Below are positions 17,899-25,692 of a DNA stretch of 28,428 nucleotides, in pieces. A model generated the notes under the pieces. That model ran no database searches, had not been told where the DNA came from, and worked only from the letters and a program-made list of their open reading frames with translations. Both the position numbers and the translations under genes were made by a program. This DNA is from Betaproteobacteria bacterium (GTDB taxonomy: Bacteria > Pseudomonadota > Gammaproteobacteria > Burkholderiales > Burkholderiaceae_C): assembly GCA_005882155.1 (NCBI GenBank), contig VBCQ01000025.1, forward strand, positions 1 to 28,428, in the 5' to 3' direction. Each line of letters begins with the position of its first letter. Position 1 is the first letter of the stretch.

Positions 17899-18444
17899 TC
17901 AAGGAGGGGGACTTTTCGCGCTGGTCGAAGTGACCGGTTTCGTGAGCTCGCGCAGCAGCGCGAGTTTCGGCGCGAGCGTGGTGTTCGACGGGTCGAGCTT
18001 CAGCGCTTGCGAATACGACTGGCGTGCGAGCTGCACGTAGACGTCGCCCAGGTTCTGATGCGCCACCGCGTAGCCCGGCTGCGCGCGCAACGCGGCTTCG
18101 AGCGCGGCGCGCGCCTTGTCGTAATCGCCTTGCGCGGCATAGATGACCGCGAGATTGTTGTACGGCTCGGGCAATTCCGGATAGTCGACGCTCAGTTGCT
18201 GGAAGACCGCGGCGGCATCGCTGCGCCGCTGGCTGTCGTTGAGCAGCACGCCTTTGAGAAAGCGCAACGGTGCATCCTTCGGCCGCGCTTCGAGCAGTTT
18301 GTCGAGCCGCGCCAATGCTTCGGTCGTCTGGCCCGCGCGGAACATCGCGTTGATGTCGCTCGCCTCGTCCGCCGATGCGGCGCTGGCGAAAACACAACAG
18401 CCGACGAGCACGTGGGCAACGTTGCGAAAGAGGGAACGAAGCAT
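17899..18444 (-). CDS. Exported TPR protein heading the ppiA-ppiB operon
   Basis: A 181-residue protein beginning MLRSLFRNVAHVLVGCCVFA, a signal peptide ending near ASADEASD. Three to four tetratricopeptide units follow: INAMFRAGQTTEALARLDKL, LPEPYNNLAVIYAAQGDYDK, ARAALEAALRAQPGYAVAHQ and the final SYSQALKLDP. The C-terminus is Ser/Pro-rich. No enzyme motif is present. Its position before two cyclophilins suggests a periplasmic folding or scaffold role, but this is inference. The ATG at 18444 is the only start that gives a leader peptide; the open frame much further upstream is antisense to cysS and not used. Confidence 0.85.
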   Translation of the reverse strand: MLRSLFRNVAHVLVGCCVFASAASADEASDINAMFRAGQTTEALARLDKLLEARPKDAPLRFLKGVLLNDSQRRSDAAAVFQQLSVDYPELPEPYNNLAVIYAAQGDYDKARAALEAALRAQPGYAVAHQNLGDVYVQLARQSYSQALKLDPSNTTLAPKLALLRELTKPVTSTSAKSPPP

Positions 18445-18510
18445 GGATGCGCTGAGACAGTGCGAGGCAAAACGATCGTGCAAATGACAACCGCATTTGA
18501 GCGGCCCCGC

Positions 18511-18516
18511 TATACT
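18511..18516 (+). promoter_or_regulatory. Possible cysS -10 hexamer
   Basis: TATACT lies in the 213-bp divergent gap between the TPR gene and cysS. It would give a leader of about 135 nt. A matching -35 was not found, and no T-box-like structure was recognised in the leader. Confidence 0.4.
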
Positions 18517-18657
18517 GATTTCATTGTAGAGCAGGCCTCGACGCTGGCTTGCTCGCACCGCACGAGAGAGACACGCGCGGCATCCCAACCATCCGACAGA
18601 AAAGAACGTGGCAACGTTTTCCGACGCCCTGTTGTGGGCCTGACTCCCCATCGGCCC

Positions 18658-19980
18658 ATGACCCTGCGCATCCACAACACGCTGTCTCGCGAGACCGAGA
18701 CCTTCACGCCGATCGAGCCGAATCACGTCCGCATGTACGTGTGCGGCATGACGATCTACGACCTGTGCCACGTCGGCCACGCGCGCTTCCTGATGGCCTT
18801 CGACGTCGTCTACCGCTGGCTGCGAACGCTGGGCTACAAGGTCACCTATGTTCGCAACATCACTGACATCGAAGACAAGATCATCAAGCGCGCGCTCGAG
18901 CGCAAGATCCCGATCCGCGAGCTCACCGACGAGATGACCGCCGCGATGCACGAAGACATCGGCGCCTTGGGCATCCTCGCGCCGACGCACGAGCCGCGCG
19001 CGACGCAGTACGTGCCGCAGATGGTCTCGATGATCGGCACGCTCGAGCGCAAGGGTCTGGCCTATCGAGCGAGCGGCGGCGACGTGAACTTCGCGGTGCG
19101 CAAGTTTCCCGGCTACGGCAAGCTGTCGGGCAAGTCGATCGACCAATTGCGCGCCGGCGAGCGCGTCGCGGTGCTCGACGGCAAAGAAGACCCGCTCGAT
19201 TTCGTGCTCTGGAAGGCCGCGAAAGAGAGCGAGCCCGACGACGCGAAGTGGGACAGCGAATTCGGTCCCGGCCGACCGGGCTGGCACATCGAATGCTCGG
19301 CGATGAGCTGCGCCATTCTGGGCGAGCAGTTCGACATCCACGGCGGCGGCATGGACCTGCAGTTCCCACACCACGAGAACGAGATCGCGCAAAGCGAAGG
19401 CGCGACCGGCAAGCGCTTCGTCAACTATTGGCTGCACAACGGCTTCCTCAACGTCGACAACGAAAAGATGTCGAAGTCGGTGGGCAATTTTTTCACTATC
19501 CGCGACGTACTGAAGCGCTACGACGGCGAGACGCTGCGCTACTTCATGCTGCGAACCCACTATCGCAGCCCATTCAATTTCAGCGACACCAATCTCGACG
19601 ACGCGCGCCATGCATTGCGGCGCCTGTATACCGCGCTCGACGGTGTCGAGGTGGGCGACACCGCAGTCGACTGGACGCAGCCGCAGGCCGCCGCATTTCG
19701 TGCGCTCGCAAGTGAACTCAACCGCACACGCTCGCCGCAAACTGCCGCGCTGCTCAAGGGCCTCGCCGCAACGCTCGGGGTGCTCCAGCAGTCGCCGCGC
19801 GACTACCTGCAAGGCGGCAGCGCGGTCGACGAGGCGAGCATCAACCAGTTGATCGCGGAGCGCGCAGCGGCCAAGAGCTCGCGCGACTTCGCGCGCGCCG
19901 ACCAGATCCGCAAAGACCTCGCCGCACGAGGCATCGTGCTGCAAGACTCGCCGCAGGGCACGACATGGGTGAAGGCATGA
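18658..19980 (+). CDS. cysS: Cysteinyl-tRNA synthetase with an internal deletion
   Basis: A 440-residue class I synthetase charging tRNA-Cys; relatives are usually about 460. HIGH-type CHVGHARF and the zinc/substrate region WHIECSAMS, GGGMDLQFPHHENEIAQ are present. KMSKS appears in DNEKMSKSVGNFF. At about residue 349 the sequence jumps from PQAAAFRA directly to LASELNRTRS. Homologues have about 18 residues here, including the near-invariant MDDDFNTP of the DALR-type helical domain. The loss is in frame. The ATG at 18658 gives the usual MTLRIHNTLSRETE start. The stop overlaps alkA by 4 bp. Confidence 0.94.
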   Translation: MTLRIHNTLSRETETFTPIEPNHVRMYVCGMTIYDLCHVGHARFLMAFDVVYRWLRTLGYKVTYVRNITDIEDKIIKRALERKIPIRELTDEMTAAMHEDIGALGILAPTHEPRATQYVPQMVSMIGTLERKGLAYRASGGDVNFAVRKFPGYGKLSGKSIDQLRAGERVAVLDGKEDPLDFVLWKAAKESEPDDAKWDSEFGPGRPGWHIECSAMSCAILGEQFDIHGGGMDLQFPHHENEIAQSEGATGKRFVNYWLHNGFLNVDNEKMSKSVGNFFTIRDVLKRYDGETLRYFMLRTHYRSPFNFSDTNLDDARHALRRLYTALDGVEVGDTAVDWTQPQAAAFRALASELNRTRSPQTAALLKGLAATLGVLQQSPRDYLQGGSAVDEASINQLIAERAAAKSSRDFARADQIRKDLAARGIVLQDSPQGTTWVKA

Positions 19981-20598
19981 CAGTGCCCGATGTCACGCCC
20001 GGCTACTGGGACGAGGCGTGCAAGCATTTGTCCAAGCGCGACCGCGTGATGCGCAAGCTGATCCCGCAGCTCGGTGAAGGCCGGCTGCAAAGCCGCGGCG
20101 ATGCATTCACCACGCTCGCGCGCTCGATCGTCGGCCAGCAGATTTCGGTCAAGGCAGCGCAGTCGGTGTGGGGCCGTTTTGCCGCGCTGGCGCCCGACAG
20201 CAAGACGCGCGCTCGAAGCGGCAGTGATGCGTGCGGCGGGCCTCTCGGCACGCAAGGTCGAGTACCTCGTCGACCTCGCGGCGCACTTCGAGTCGGGCTC
20301 GGTCCATGTGCCGCTGTGGCAGCAGATGGACGACGAGGCCATCATCGAAGAGCTGGTCGCGATTCGCGGCATCGGCCGCTGGACTGCCGAGATGTTCCTC
20401 ATCTTTCACTTGATGCGCCCGAACGTGTTGCCGCTCGACGACCTGGGCCTCATCAAGGGCATCAGCGTCAATTACTTCAGCGGCGAGCCGGTGTCGCGCG
20501 CCGAGGCGCGTGAAGTCGGTGACGCCTGGGCGCCATTTCGTTCGGTTGCAACCTGGTACATCTGGCGCAGTCTCGACCCGCTGCCGGTAGACTACTGA
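19977..20598 (+). pseudogene. alkA: DNA-3-methyladenine glycosylase II family, frameshifted
   Basis: An HhH-GPD base-excision repair glycosylase of the AlkA type. Translation from ATG 19977 (overlapping the cysS stop) gives DAFTTLARSIVGQQISVKAA and runs to LAPDSKT. At about 20205-20211 the meaningful frame changes. The second part gives MRAAGLSARKVEYLVDLAAH, the helix-hairpin-helix VAIRGIGRWTAEMFLIF and the catalytic Asp in LPLDDLGLIKG, to TGA at 20598. Homologues have a few more residues at the junction (of the PAAVL kind), so a deletion of roughly 8-14 nt is likely. Left as read, the protein would be truncated before the catalytic residue. It could be a sequence error or a real lesion. Confidence 0.8.
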
Positions 20599-20634
20599 CC
20601 CCGCGCTTGATTACGGCGCGAAGGACCGCGAAGA

Positions 20635-21606
20635 ATGAGCAAACGACATTTCCTCGAATTCGAACAGCCGGTCGCCGAGCTCGAAACCAAGATCGAAGAA
20701 CTGCGCTACGTGCAGAGCGAATCGGCGGTCGACATCTCCGAAGAGATCGACCGCCTCTGCAAGAAAAGCCTGCAGCTCACGAAAGACATCTACTCAAGCC
20801 TGTCGCCATGGCAGGTGACGCTGATCGCGCGCCACCCGCAGCGACCCTACACGCTCGACTACGTCAACGACATCTTCACCGACTTCCAGGAGCTGCACGG
20901 CGACCGCCACTTCGCCGATGACCAGTCGATCGTCGGCGGCCTCGCGCGCTTCAATGGCCAAGCCTGCATGGTCATCGGCCACCAGAAGGGCCGCGACACC
21001 AAGGAGCGCGGGCTGCGCAACTTCGGCATGTCGCGCCCCGAGGGCTATCGCAAGGCGCTCCGGCTGATGAAGCTCGCCGAGAAGTTCGGCCTGCCGGTGT
21101 TCACCTTCGTCGACACGCCGGGTGCGTATCCGGGCATCGGCGCCGAAGAGCGCGGTCAGTCCGAAGCGATCGGCCGCAACATCTTCGAGATGGCGCAGCT
21201 CGAAGTGCCGATCATCGTGACGATCATCGGCGAAGGCGGCTCAGGCGGCGCGCTGGCCATCAGCGTCGGCGACCAGCTGCTGATGCTGCAGTACTCGATC
21301 TACTCGGTGATCTCGCCCGAAGGCTGCGCATCGATTCTGTGGAAGACCTCGGAGCGCGCCTCCGACGCGGCCGATGCACTCGGGATCACGGCGCACCGGC
21401 TGAAGGCGCTCGGCGTCGTCGACAAGATCGTCAACGAGCCGGTCGGCGGCGCGCACCGCGACATCAAGCAGATGTCAGCCTACTTGAAGCGCGCGCTCAA
21501 CGACGCGCTGCGCCAGGTCAGCGATCTGAGCGCCAAGGAGCTGCTGCAACGCCGCTACGAGCGCCTGCAGTCCTACGGCCGCTTCAACGACACGACCGAA
21601 CGCTGA
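20635..21606 (+). CDS. accA: Acetyl-CoA carboxylase carboxyltransferase subunit alpha
   Basis: A 323-residue subunit that, with AccD, transfers carboxyl from biotin to acetyl-CoA in the first step of fatty-acid synthesis. MSKRHFLEFEQPVAELETKI is the standard start. Then come RPYTLDYVNDIFTDFQELHG, the CoA-binding VDTPGAYPGIGAEERGQSEA, IGEGGSGGALAISVGDQ and SPEGCASILWK. AAGGA lies before the ATG. It is full length and intact, in contrast to alkA immediately upstream. tilS follows after 8 bp. Confidence 0.97.
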   Translation: MSKRHFLEFEQPVAELETKIEELRYVQSESAVDISEEIDRLCKKSLQLTKDIYSSLSPWQVTLIARHPQRPYTLDYVNDIFTDFQELHGDRHFADDQSIVGGLARFNGQACMVIGHQKGRDTKERGLRNFGMSRPEGYRKALRLMKLAEKFGLPVFTFVDTPGAYPGIGAEERGQSEAIGRNIFEMAQLEVPIIVTIIGEGGSGGALAISVGDQLLMLQYSIYSVISPEGCASILWKTSERASDAADALGITAHRLKALGVVDKIVNEPVGGAHRDIKQMSAYLKRALNDALRQVSDLSAKELLQRRYERLQSYGRFNDTTER

Positions 21607-21614
21607 CACGCACC

Positions 21615-22958
21615 GTGGACACGCCGCGCGTCGCCGTCGCCTACAGCGGCGGGCGCGACTCCACGGCGCTGCTTCATGCGACCGCGAAGGCCGCTGCCGC
21701 GCAGGGCATCGAGGTCTTCGCGCTGCATGTCAATCACGGCTTGAGCACGCACGCCGATGCGTGGCAGGCGCATGCTGAGTCGCAATGCGGACGCTGGGCC
21801 GATCGCGGTTGGCCGGTTCGCTTCGTGGCGCTCCTTATCGCCGCGCGTCCGGCGAAAGGCGAGAGCGTCGAGGCGTGGGCACGGCAGGCGCGCTATCGGG
21901 CGCTGCGCCAGATGGCGACGGATCACGCTGTGTCGCTGGTGCTGCTCGCGCATCACCGGCGCGACCAGGCCGAGACGGTGTTGCTGCAAGCGCTGCGCGG
22001 CGCCGGCATCGCGGGTCTGGCCGGCATGCCTCAGGCGGTCGAGCGCGACGGCGTCGCGTGGATGCGGCCGTGGCTCGACGTGCCGCGCGAGCGCATCGAC
22101 GCGTATCTGCGGCGTCATCGTCTCTCGTTCGTCGACGATGACAGCAACGTCGACGTCCGCTTCGCACGCAATCGCTTGCGGCTCGAGGTTTGGCCGGCAC
22201 TGACTGCCGCGTTCCCGCAAGCCGAAGCGACGCTCGCCGAGTCGGCGAATTGGGCGCAGGAAGCAGCGGCTTGCCTGAATGAGCTCGCGGTGCTCGACAT
22301 GGGATCTGTTGCCGACTCTGCGGGCCTTCATTTGCGAGCCTGGATTGCGCTTTCGCCGCCCCGCCGCAGCAACGTGCTGCGCGCGTGGCTGCGCAATTGC
22401 AGCGGCCACGCAGCGTCGGCCAGCCTCGTCGCGCGATTGATGAGCGAGTTGCCCGGCAGCGGCGCGGCGCAGTGGGCGTTCAGCGCGGGCAGCTTGAAGC
22501 GTTACCGCGGCGTGTTGCGCTTCGTCGATGCCACGCCGAGCGACGAGCCGGCGCGCGCGCCGGAGTCGACGTTAAGCATTCGCCGCGCCGGCCGCTACGC
22601 GCTGCCCGGCTGGGGCGGCTGCCTCGAAGCCACGCGCGTCGACGAAGGCGGCGTGCCGCTCGCCTGGCTCGCTCGTCTCGAGCTGAAGCGGCGCGAAGGC
22701 GGCGAGCAGCTCGCCTGGCTCGCTCGTCTCGAGCTGAAGCGGCGCGAAGGCGGCGAGCAATTCCAAGCCGGCATCGGCCGACCGCCGCGCAGCCTGAAGA
22801 AGCAGTTCCAGGCCGCTGCAGTGCCGAATTGGCAGCGCGACGGGCCGCTCGTCTACAGCGGCGGCCAGCTCGTCTTCGTGCCGGGTCTCGGCATCGACGC
22901 GCGGGTCATCGCGCTGCCGGGACAGGCGCAAGTGGCGCTGCACTGGCATCGCTTGTAG
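21615..22958 (+). CDS. tilS: tRNA(Ile)-lysidine synthase with a tandem 17-residue duplication
   Basis: A 447-residue enzyme that converts C34 of tRNA-Ile(CAU) to lysidine. The PP-loop SGGRDS is at residues 11-16; LHVNHGL, LAHHRRDQAETVLLQALRG and DDDSNVDVRFARNRLR are the other catalytic motifs. The C-terminal domain ends GGQLVFVPGLGIDAR. Residues 349-365 (LAWLARLELKRREGGEQ) are repeated exactly at 366-382 by a 51-bp tandem duplication; homologues have one copy. The likely start is GTG at 21615, 8 bp after accA and ten residues before the PP-loop. No in-frame stop interrupts it. Confidence 0.94.
   Translation: MDTPRVAVAYSGGRDSTALLHATAKAAAAQGIEVFALHVNHGLSTHADAWQAHAESQCGRWADRGWPVRFVALLIAARPAKGESVEAWARQARYRALRQMATDHAVSLVLLAHHRRDQAETVLLQALRGAGIAGLAGMPQAVERDGVAWMRPWLDVPRERIDAYLRRHRLSFVDDDSNVDVRFARNRLRLEVWPALTAAFPQAEATLAESANWAQEAAACLNELAVLDMGSVADSAGLHLRAWIALSPPRRSNVLRAWLRNCSGHAASASLVARLMSELPGSGAAQWAFSAGSLKRYRGVLRFVDATPSDEPARAPESTLSIRRAGRYALPGWGGCLEATRVDEGGVPLAWLARLELKRREGGEQLAWLARLELKRREGGEQFQAGIGRPPRSLKKQFQAAAVPNWQRDGPLVYSGGQLVFVPGLGIDARVIALPGQAQVALHWHRL
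22659..22760 (+). repeat. 51-bp in-frame tandem duplication in tilS
   Basis: Copies at 22659-22709 and 22710-22760 differ only in the last base (CAG versus CAA, both Gln). Each encodes LAWLARLELKRREGGEQ. The near identity implies a recent slippage or unequal-exchange event, or an assembly artefact. Confidence 0.97.
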
Positions 22959-22992
22959 GTGTCGCGTCAGCGAAGCGCCGTGACGCCGCAGC

Positions 22993-22998
22993 TAGAAT
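22993..22998 (+). promoter_or_regulatory. Possible lysC -10 hexamer
   Basis: TAGAAT lies 57 bp before the lysC ATG in the 97-bp gap after tilS. This suggests that lysC can be transcribed separately. No good -35 was seen, and no lysine-riboswitch structure could be recognised in the short leader. Confidence 0.4.
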
Positions 22999-23055
22999 TC
23001 GCGGTTCACGTTCTGCGGCGCGACCGCTTTCGTTCCTTCGCGATTCCACATCTTC

Positions 23056-24285
23056 ATGGCACTCATCGTTCACAAATACGGCGGCACCTCGATGGGCTCG
23101 ACCGAGCGCATCCGCAACGTCGCCAAGCGAGTCGCGAAGTGGGCCCGCGCCGGCCACCAGATGGTTGTCGTTCCGTCGGCGATGAGCGGCGAAACGAACC
23201 GCCTGCTTGGCCTCGCGAAAGAGCTCTCGCCCGACCTCACGACCCCCGAGCTGCAGCGCGAGCTCGACATGATCGCGTCGACCGGCGAACAGGTCTCGGT
23301 CGGCCTGCTCGCGATCGCGCTGCAAGCCGAAGGCATGCGCTCGGTCAGCTACACCGGCTGGCAAGTGCCGATCGAAACCGACTCATCGTTCACGAAGGCG
23401 CGCATCCAGCGCATTGACGACCAGCGCGTGCGCGCCGACCTGGCCGAGGGCAAGGTCGTCATCATCACCGGCTTTCAGGGCATCGACCCCGATGGCCACA
23501 TCACGACGCTCGGCCGAGGCGGGTCCGACACCTCGGCAGTGGCAGTGGCCGCGGCGATGAAGGCCGACGAGTGCCTGATCTTCACCGACGTCGACGGCGT
23601 CTACACCACCGACCCGCGAATCGTCGCCGAGGCGCGCCGGCTGCATACGATCAGCTTCGAAGAGATGCTCGAGATGGCGAGCCTGGGCTCGAAAGTGCTG
23701 CAGATCCGGTCGGTCGAATTCGCCGGCAAGTACCGCGTGCCGATGCGCGTGCTGTCGAGCTTCACGCCGTGGGACATCGCGATCGACGAGGAAGCCAAAT
23801 CGGGCACCCTGATCACTTACGAGGAAGACGAGAAAATGGAACAAGCCGTTGTATCGGGCATTGCCTTCAACCGCGACGAAGCCAAGGTGAGCGTGCTCGG
23901 CGTGCCCGACAAGCCCGGCATCGCGTACCAGATCCTCGGGCCCGTGGCCGAAGCCAACATCGATGTCGACGTGATCATCCAGAACGTCTCGCACGAGGGC
24001 AAGACCGACTTCTCGTTCACCGTGCACCGCAACGACTACGCGCGCACGATGGAGCTGTTGAAGAGCACGGTGATCCCGAAGACCGGTGCGGCGGCGCTGT
24101 CGGGCGACACCAAGATCTGCAAGGTCAGCATCGTCGGCATCGGCATGCGTTCGCATGTCGGCGTCGCGAGCAAGATGTTCGCCGCGCTGAGCGAAGAAGG
24201 CATCAACGTGATCGACGAGAAGTACATGGAGCTCGCAGTGCGCGCGCTGCACAAGGCCTTCGAAATGGACCTGCCGCCAGCGTGA
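23056..24285 (+). CDS. lysC: Aspartate kinase with a deletion in the second ACT domain
   Basis: A 409-residue aspartokinase for the first step of Lys/Thr/Met and diaminopimelate synthesis; relatives have about 415-422 residues. The kinase part has VHKYGGTSMGS (Lys7), ITGFQGIDPDGHITTLGRGG and FTDVDGVYTTDPR. Two ACT domains follow from about residue 265. In the second, EEGIN is joined directly to VIDEKYMELAVRALH at 24207/24208. Homologues carry about 13 residues between (IQMISTSEIK plus three), a near-invariant effector-site and interface motif. The loss is in frame. If real, inhibition by lysine/threonine would probably be changed or stability lost. A ribosome site before the ATG is weak. Confidence 0.95.
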   Translation: MALIVHKYGGTSMGSTERIRNVAKRVAKWARAGHQMVVVPSAMSGETNRLLGLAKELSPDLTTPELQRELDMIASTGEQVSVGLLAIALQAEGMRSVSYTGWQVPIETDSSFTKARIQRIDDQRVRADLAEGKVVIITGFQGIDPDGHITTLGRGGSDTSAVAVAAAMKADECLIFTDVDGVYTTDPRIVAEARRLHTISFEEMLEMASLGSKVLQIRSVEFAGKYRVPMRVLSSFTPWDIAIDEEAKSGTLITYEEDEKMEQAVVSGIAFNRDEAKVSVLGVPDKPGIAYQILGPVAEANIDVDVIIQNVSHEGKTDFSFTVHRNDYARTMELLKSTVIPKTGAAALSGDTKICKVSIVGIGMRSHVGVASKMFAALSEEGINVIDEKYMELAVRALHKAFEMDLPPA

Positions 24286-24302
24286 ATTTCACCCGTGCTC
24301 GG

Positions 24303-24308
24303 TTAGAA
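24303..24308 (+). promoter_or_regulatory. -10 hexamer of the tRNA-Ser gene
   Basis: TAGAAT is 15 bp before the first base of the tRNA, a normal distance for a tRNA promoter with a short 5' leader. It begins 17 bp after the lysC stop. Confidence 0.5.
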
Positions 24309-24323
24309 TCGCGGCTGATTTCC

Positions 24324-24416
24324 GGAGCTGTGACCGAGAGGCCGAAGGTGCTCCCCTGCTAAGGGAGTATGCGGGCAAAACCTGCATCGAGGGTTCGAAT
24401 CCCTCCGGCTCCGCCA
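24324..24416 (+). tRNA. tRNA-Ser (anticodon GCU)
   Basis: A 93-nt class II tRNA. The 7-bp acceptor stem GGAGCTG pairs with CGGCTCC, followed by discriminator G and an encoded CCA at 24414-24416. The anticodon stem-loop CTCCCCTGCTAAGGGAG shows anticodon GCT, reading AGC/AGU. A long variable arm (ATGCGGGCAAAACCTGCAT) identifies serine. The T arm is GAGGGTTCGAATCCCTC. It follows lysC closely and is closed by a terminator. Confidence 0.97.
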
Positions 24417-24420
24417 ACAA

Positions 24421-24448
24421 AAACGCCACCCCCTCGGGTGGCGTTTCT
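24421..24448 (+). terminator. Terminator after tRNA-Ser
   Basis: AAACGCCACCC (24421-24431) and GGGTGGCGTTT (24436-24446) form an 11-bp stem with loop CCTC, four bases past the CCA end. The trailing sequence is CTGTTGG. Confidence 0.88.
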
Positions 24449-24490
24449 GTTGGCGCAGCCGCAGGCTGGACGAACCCTCTCGGATTCGCT

Positions 24491-24517
24491 CAACGACAGT
24501 CCAGTGGACTGTCGTTG
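24491..24517. repeat. Perfect 27-nt palindrome downstream of tRNA-Ser
   Basis: CAACGACAGTCCA (24491-24503) and its exact reverse complement TGGACTGTCGTTG (24505-24517) flank a single central G. There is no T tract on either side, so it is not an obvious terminator. It lies between the tRNA terminator and a decayed coding fragment. It could be an REP-type element, a protein-binding site or a remnant of an inserted element. Confidence 0.85.
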
Positions 24518-24543
24518 GAGCCCACCGCTGGCGACTGCTCGGC

Positions 24544-24639
24544 GTGAGCGGCGACACCAAGAGCCTGAAAAGGTTCTACACCAGCGAGTATGCAGACTCG
24601 ACAACACTGAGGCCCAAGCTGGTGATCTCATTTGAATGA
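24544..24639 (+). pseudogene. Fragment resembling the C-terminus of a DNRLRE-type secreted protein
   Basis: This frame reads GDTKSLKRFYTSEYADSTTL followed by RPKLVISFE and a TGA at 24637-24639. The pattern 'F.S.E......RPKLVI.F' before a stop is the usual end of DNRLRE-type beta-sandwich domains found in large secreted or surface proteins. Only about 31 residues can be read from a GTG at 24544. Sequence upstream (palindrome and tRNA terminator) is not coding, so it would be a decayed remnant. It overlaps the end of the ybhN-like gene on the other strand by a few bases. The identification is tentative. Confidence 0.4.
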
Positions 24640-25611
24640 GCAGCGGTGCGCGGGCCCGCTGCGGTGCGCAGCGCCCGTGCGTCCCGCACGATTCGTCTCG
24701 GCCCGCAAGTACATCAGCAACGCCAGCGCCAGCGGCCCCAGAAAGTAGATCGCTCGATACGCCACCAGCGCGGCCAGCAGTTCCGCGACCGGCATCCGCG
24801 GCGCGAGCATCGCGAGGAACACCGCTTCGGTCACGCCGAGCCCGCCGGGAACATCGGCAACGGCCAGCGCGAGCGCGTTGACCAGCAACACGCCGAGCAC
24901 GATGGTCAGCTCAACCTTCTGCTGCAGCAGCACGTACAGCACGCCGGCGATCAGCAGCCAGTTCAGCGCCGACAGCACGCATTGAGCGAATGCGAATCGC
25001 AGCGATGGCAAATCGATCTGCTGGCCGAAGACGGTCCAGTGGCGTTGCGTCGACATGCCGCACAACGCGAGGTAGCCGGCCGCACCGGCGAGCAGCGCGA
25101 AGCCGACGCCTTGAAGCATGACCTCGCCAAGATGCCAGCCGGCAGGCAGCGTGACCAGGCGGGCGACGAGCATCGCACCGGCAAGCACCGAGAAGCCGAG
25201 CCAGTTCGAGCCGACCGACACCGCGTACACGCGCGCAACGATCGCCGGGCCAACGCCGAGAAGCGAATAAAGCCTGAAGCGAAAGCCGACGCCGGCCACG
25301 CCGAAATTGAGTCCGAAGGCGTGGCTGACGAACGAGACTTTCAGCACTTGCGGGTTCGTCAACCGGTGCCCGGTGTAGCGCCGGCCGAGCAGGTCGAAGC
25401 AGCAATACACGGCGTAGCTCAGCGCGGTGAGTGCGCCGCCCGCCAGCAGCAATGGTGTAGAGAACGCGTCGAGCGACGCGACGATCGCGTGCCAGTCCGT
25501 CGACTGCAGTCGCGAGACGAGCAGCCACGCGATGCAGGCGACGAAACCGAAGCTCAGTGAATATTTTGCAAGCGGCGGAAGGCGCCGCGCTGTCAATGGG
25601 CTAGCGCTCAA
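24628..25611 (-). CDS. YbhN/UPF0104-type integral membrane protein
   Basis: A 327-residue protein with about eight hydrophobic helices and a basic tail, of the lysylphosphatidylglycerol synthase transmembrane-region (UPF0104/YbhN) family. Recognisable stretches are LKVSFVSHAFGLNFGVAGVG, VYAVSVGSNWLGF and ALAVADVPGGLGVTEAVFLA (the conserved 'PGGLGV.E' motif). It lacks the C-terminal catalytic domain of MprF, so aminoacyl transfer is not expected. Relatives are proposed to move lipids or affect envelope homeostasis, but the function is not settled. The cupin gene lies 81 bp upstream on the same strand; a shared transcript is possible. Confidence 0.85.
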   Translation of the reverse strand: MSASPLTARRLPPLAKYSLSFGFVACIAWLLVSRLQSTDWHAIVASLDAFSTPLLLAGGALTALSYAVYCCFDLLGRRYTGHRLTNPQVLKVSFVSHAFGLNFGVAGVGFRFRLYSLLGVGPAIVARVYAVSVGSNWLGFSVLAGAMLVARLVTLPAGWHLGEVMLQGVGFALLAGAAGYLALCGMSTQRHWTVFGQQIDLPSLRFAFAQCVLSALNWLLIAGVLYVLLQQKVELTIVLGVLLVNALALAVADVPGGLGVTEAVFLAMLAPRMPVAELLAALVAYRAIYFLGPLALALLMYLRAETNRAGRTGAAHRSGPAHRCSFK

Positions 25612-25692
25612 TGTCGTGGCCCAGACAACGGGCTCTCCGTGTTGATTTGGCAGGTTCGATGGACCGTGACGGGTCGCATTCGTTCCGTCTCG

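Noticed and set aside
17881..18657. N-terminal extension of cysS by about 259 codons
   Set aside because: It is antisense to the TPR gene, and CysS homologues start at MTLRIHNTL (18658).
18445..19944. N-terminal extension of the TPR gene antisense to cysS
   Set aside because: The signal peptide at 18444 marks the real start; the extension mirrors cysS codons.
22993..23055. Lysine riboswitch before lysC
   Set aside because: The leader is under 60 nt, far shorter than the L-box, and none of its conserved core is present.
24324..24640. Integrated element at tRNA-Ser
   Set aside because: No integrase and no duplicate of the tRNA 3' end was seen within the window; at most a remnant.
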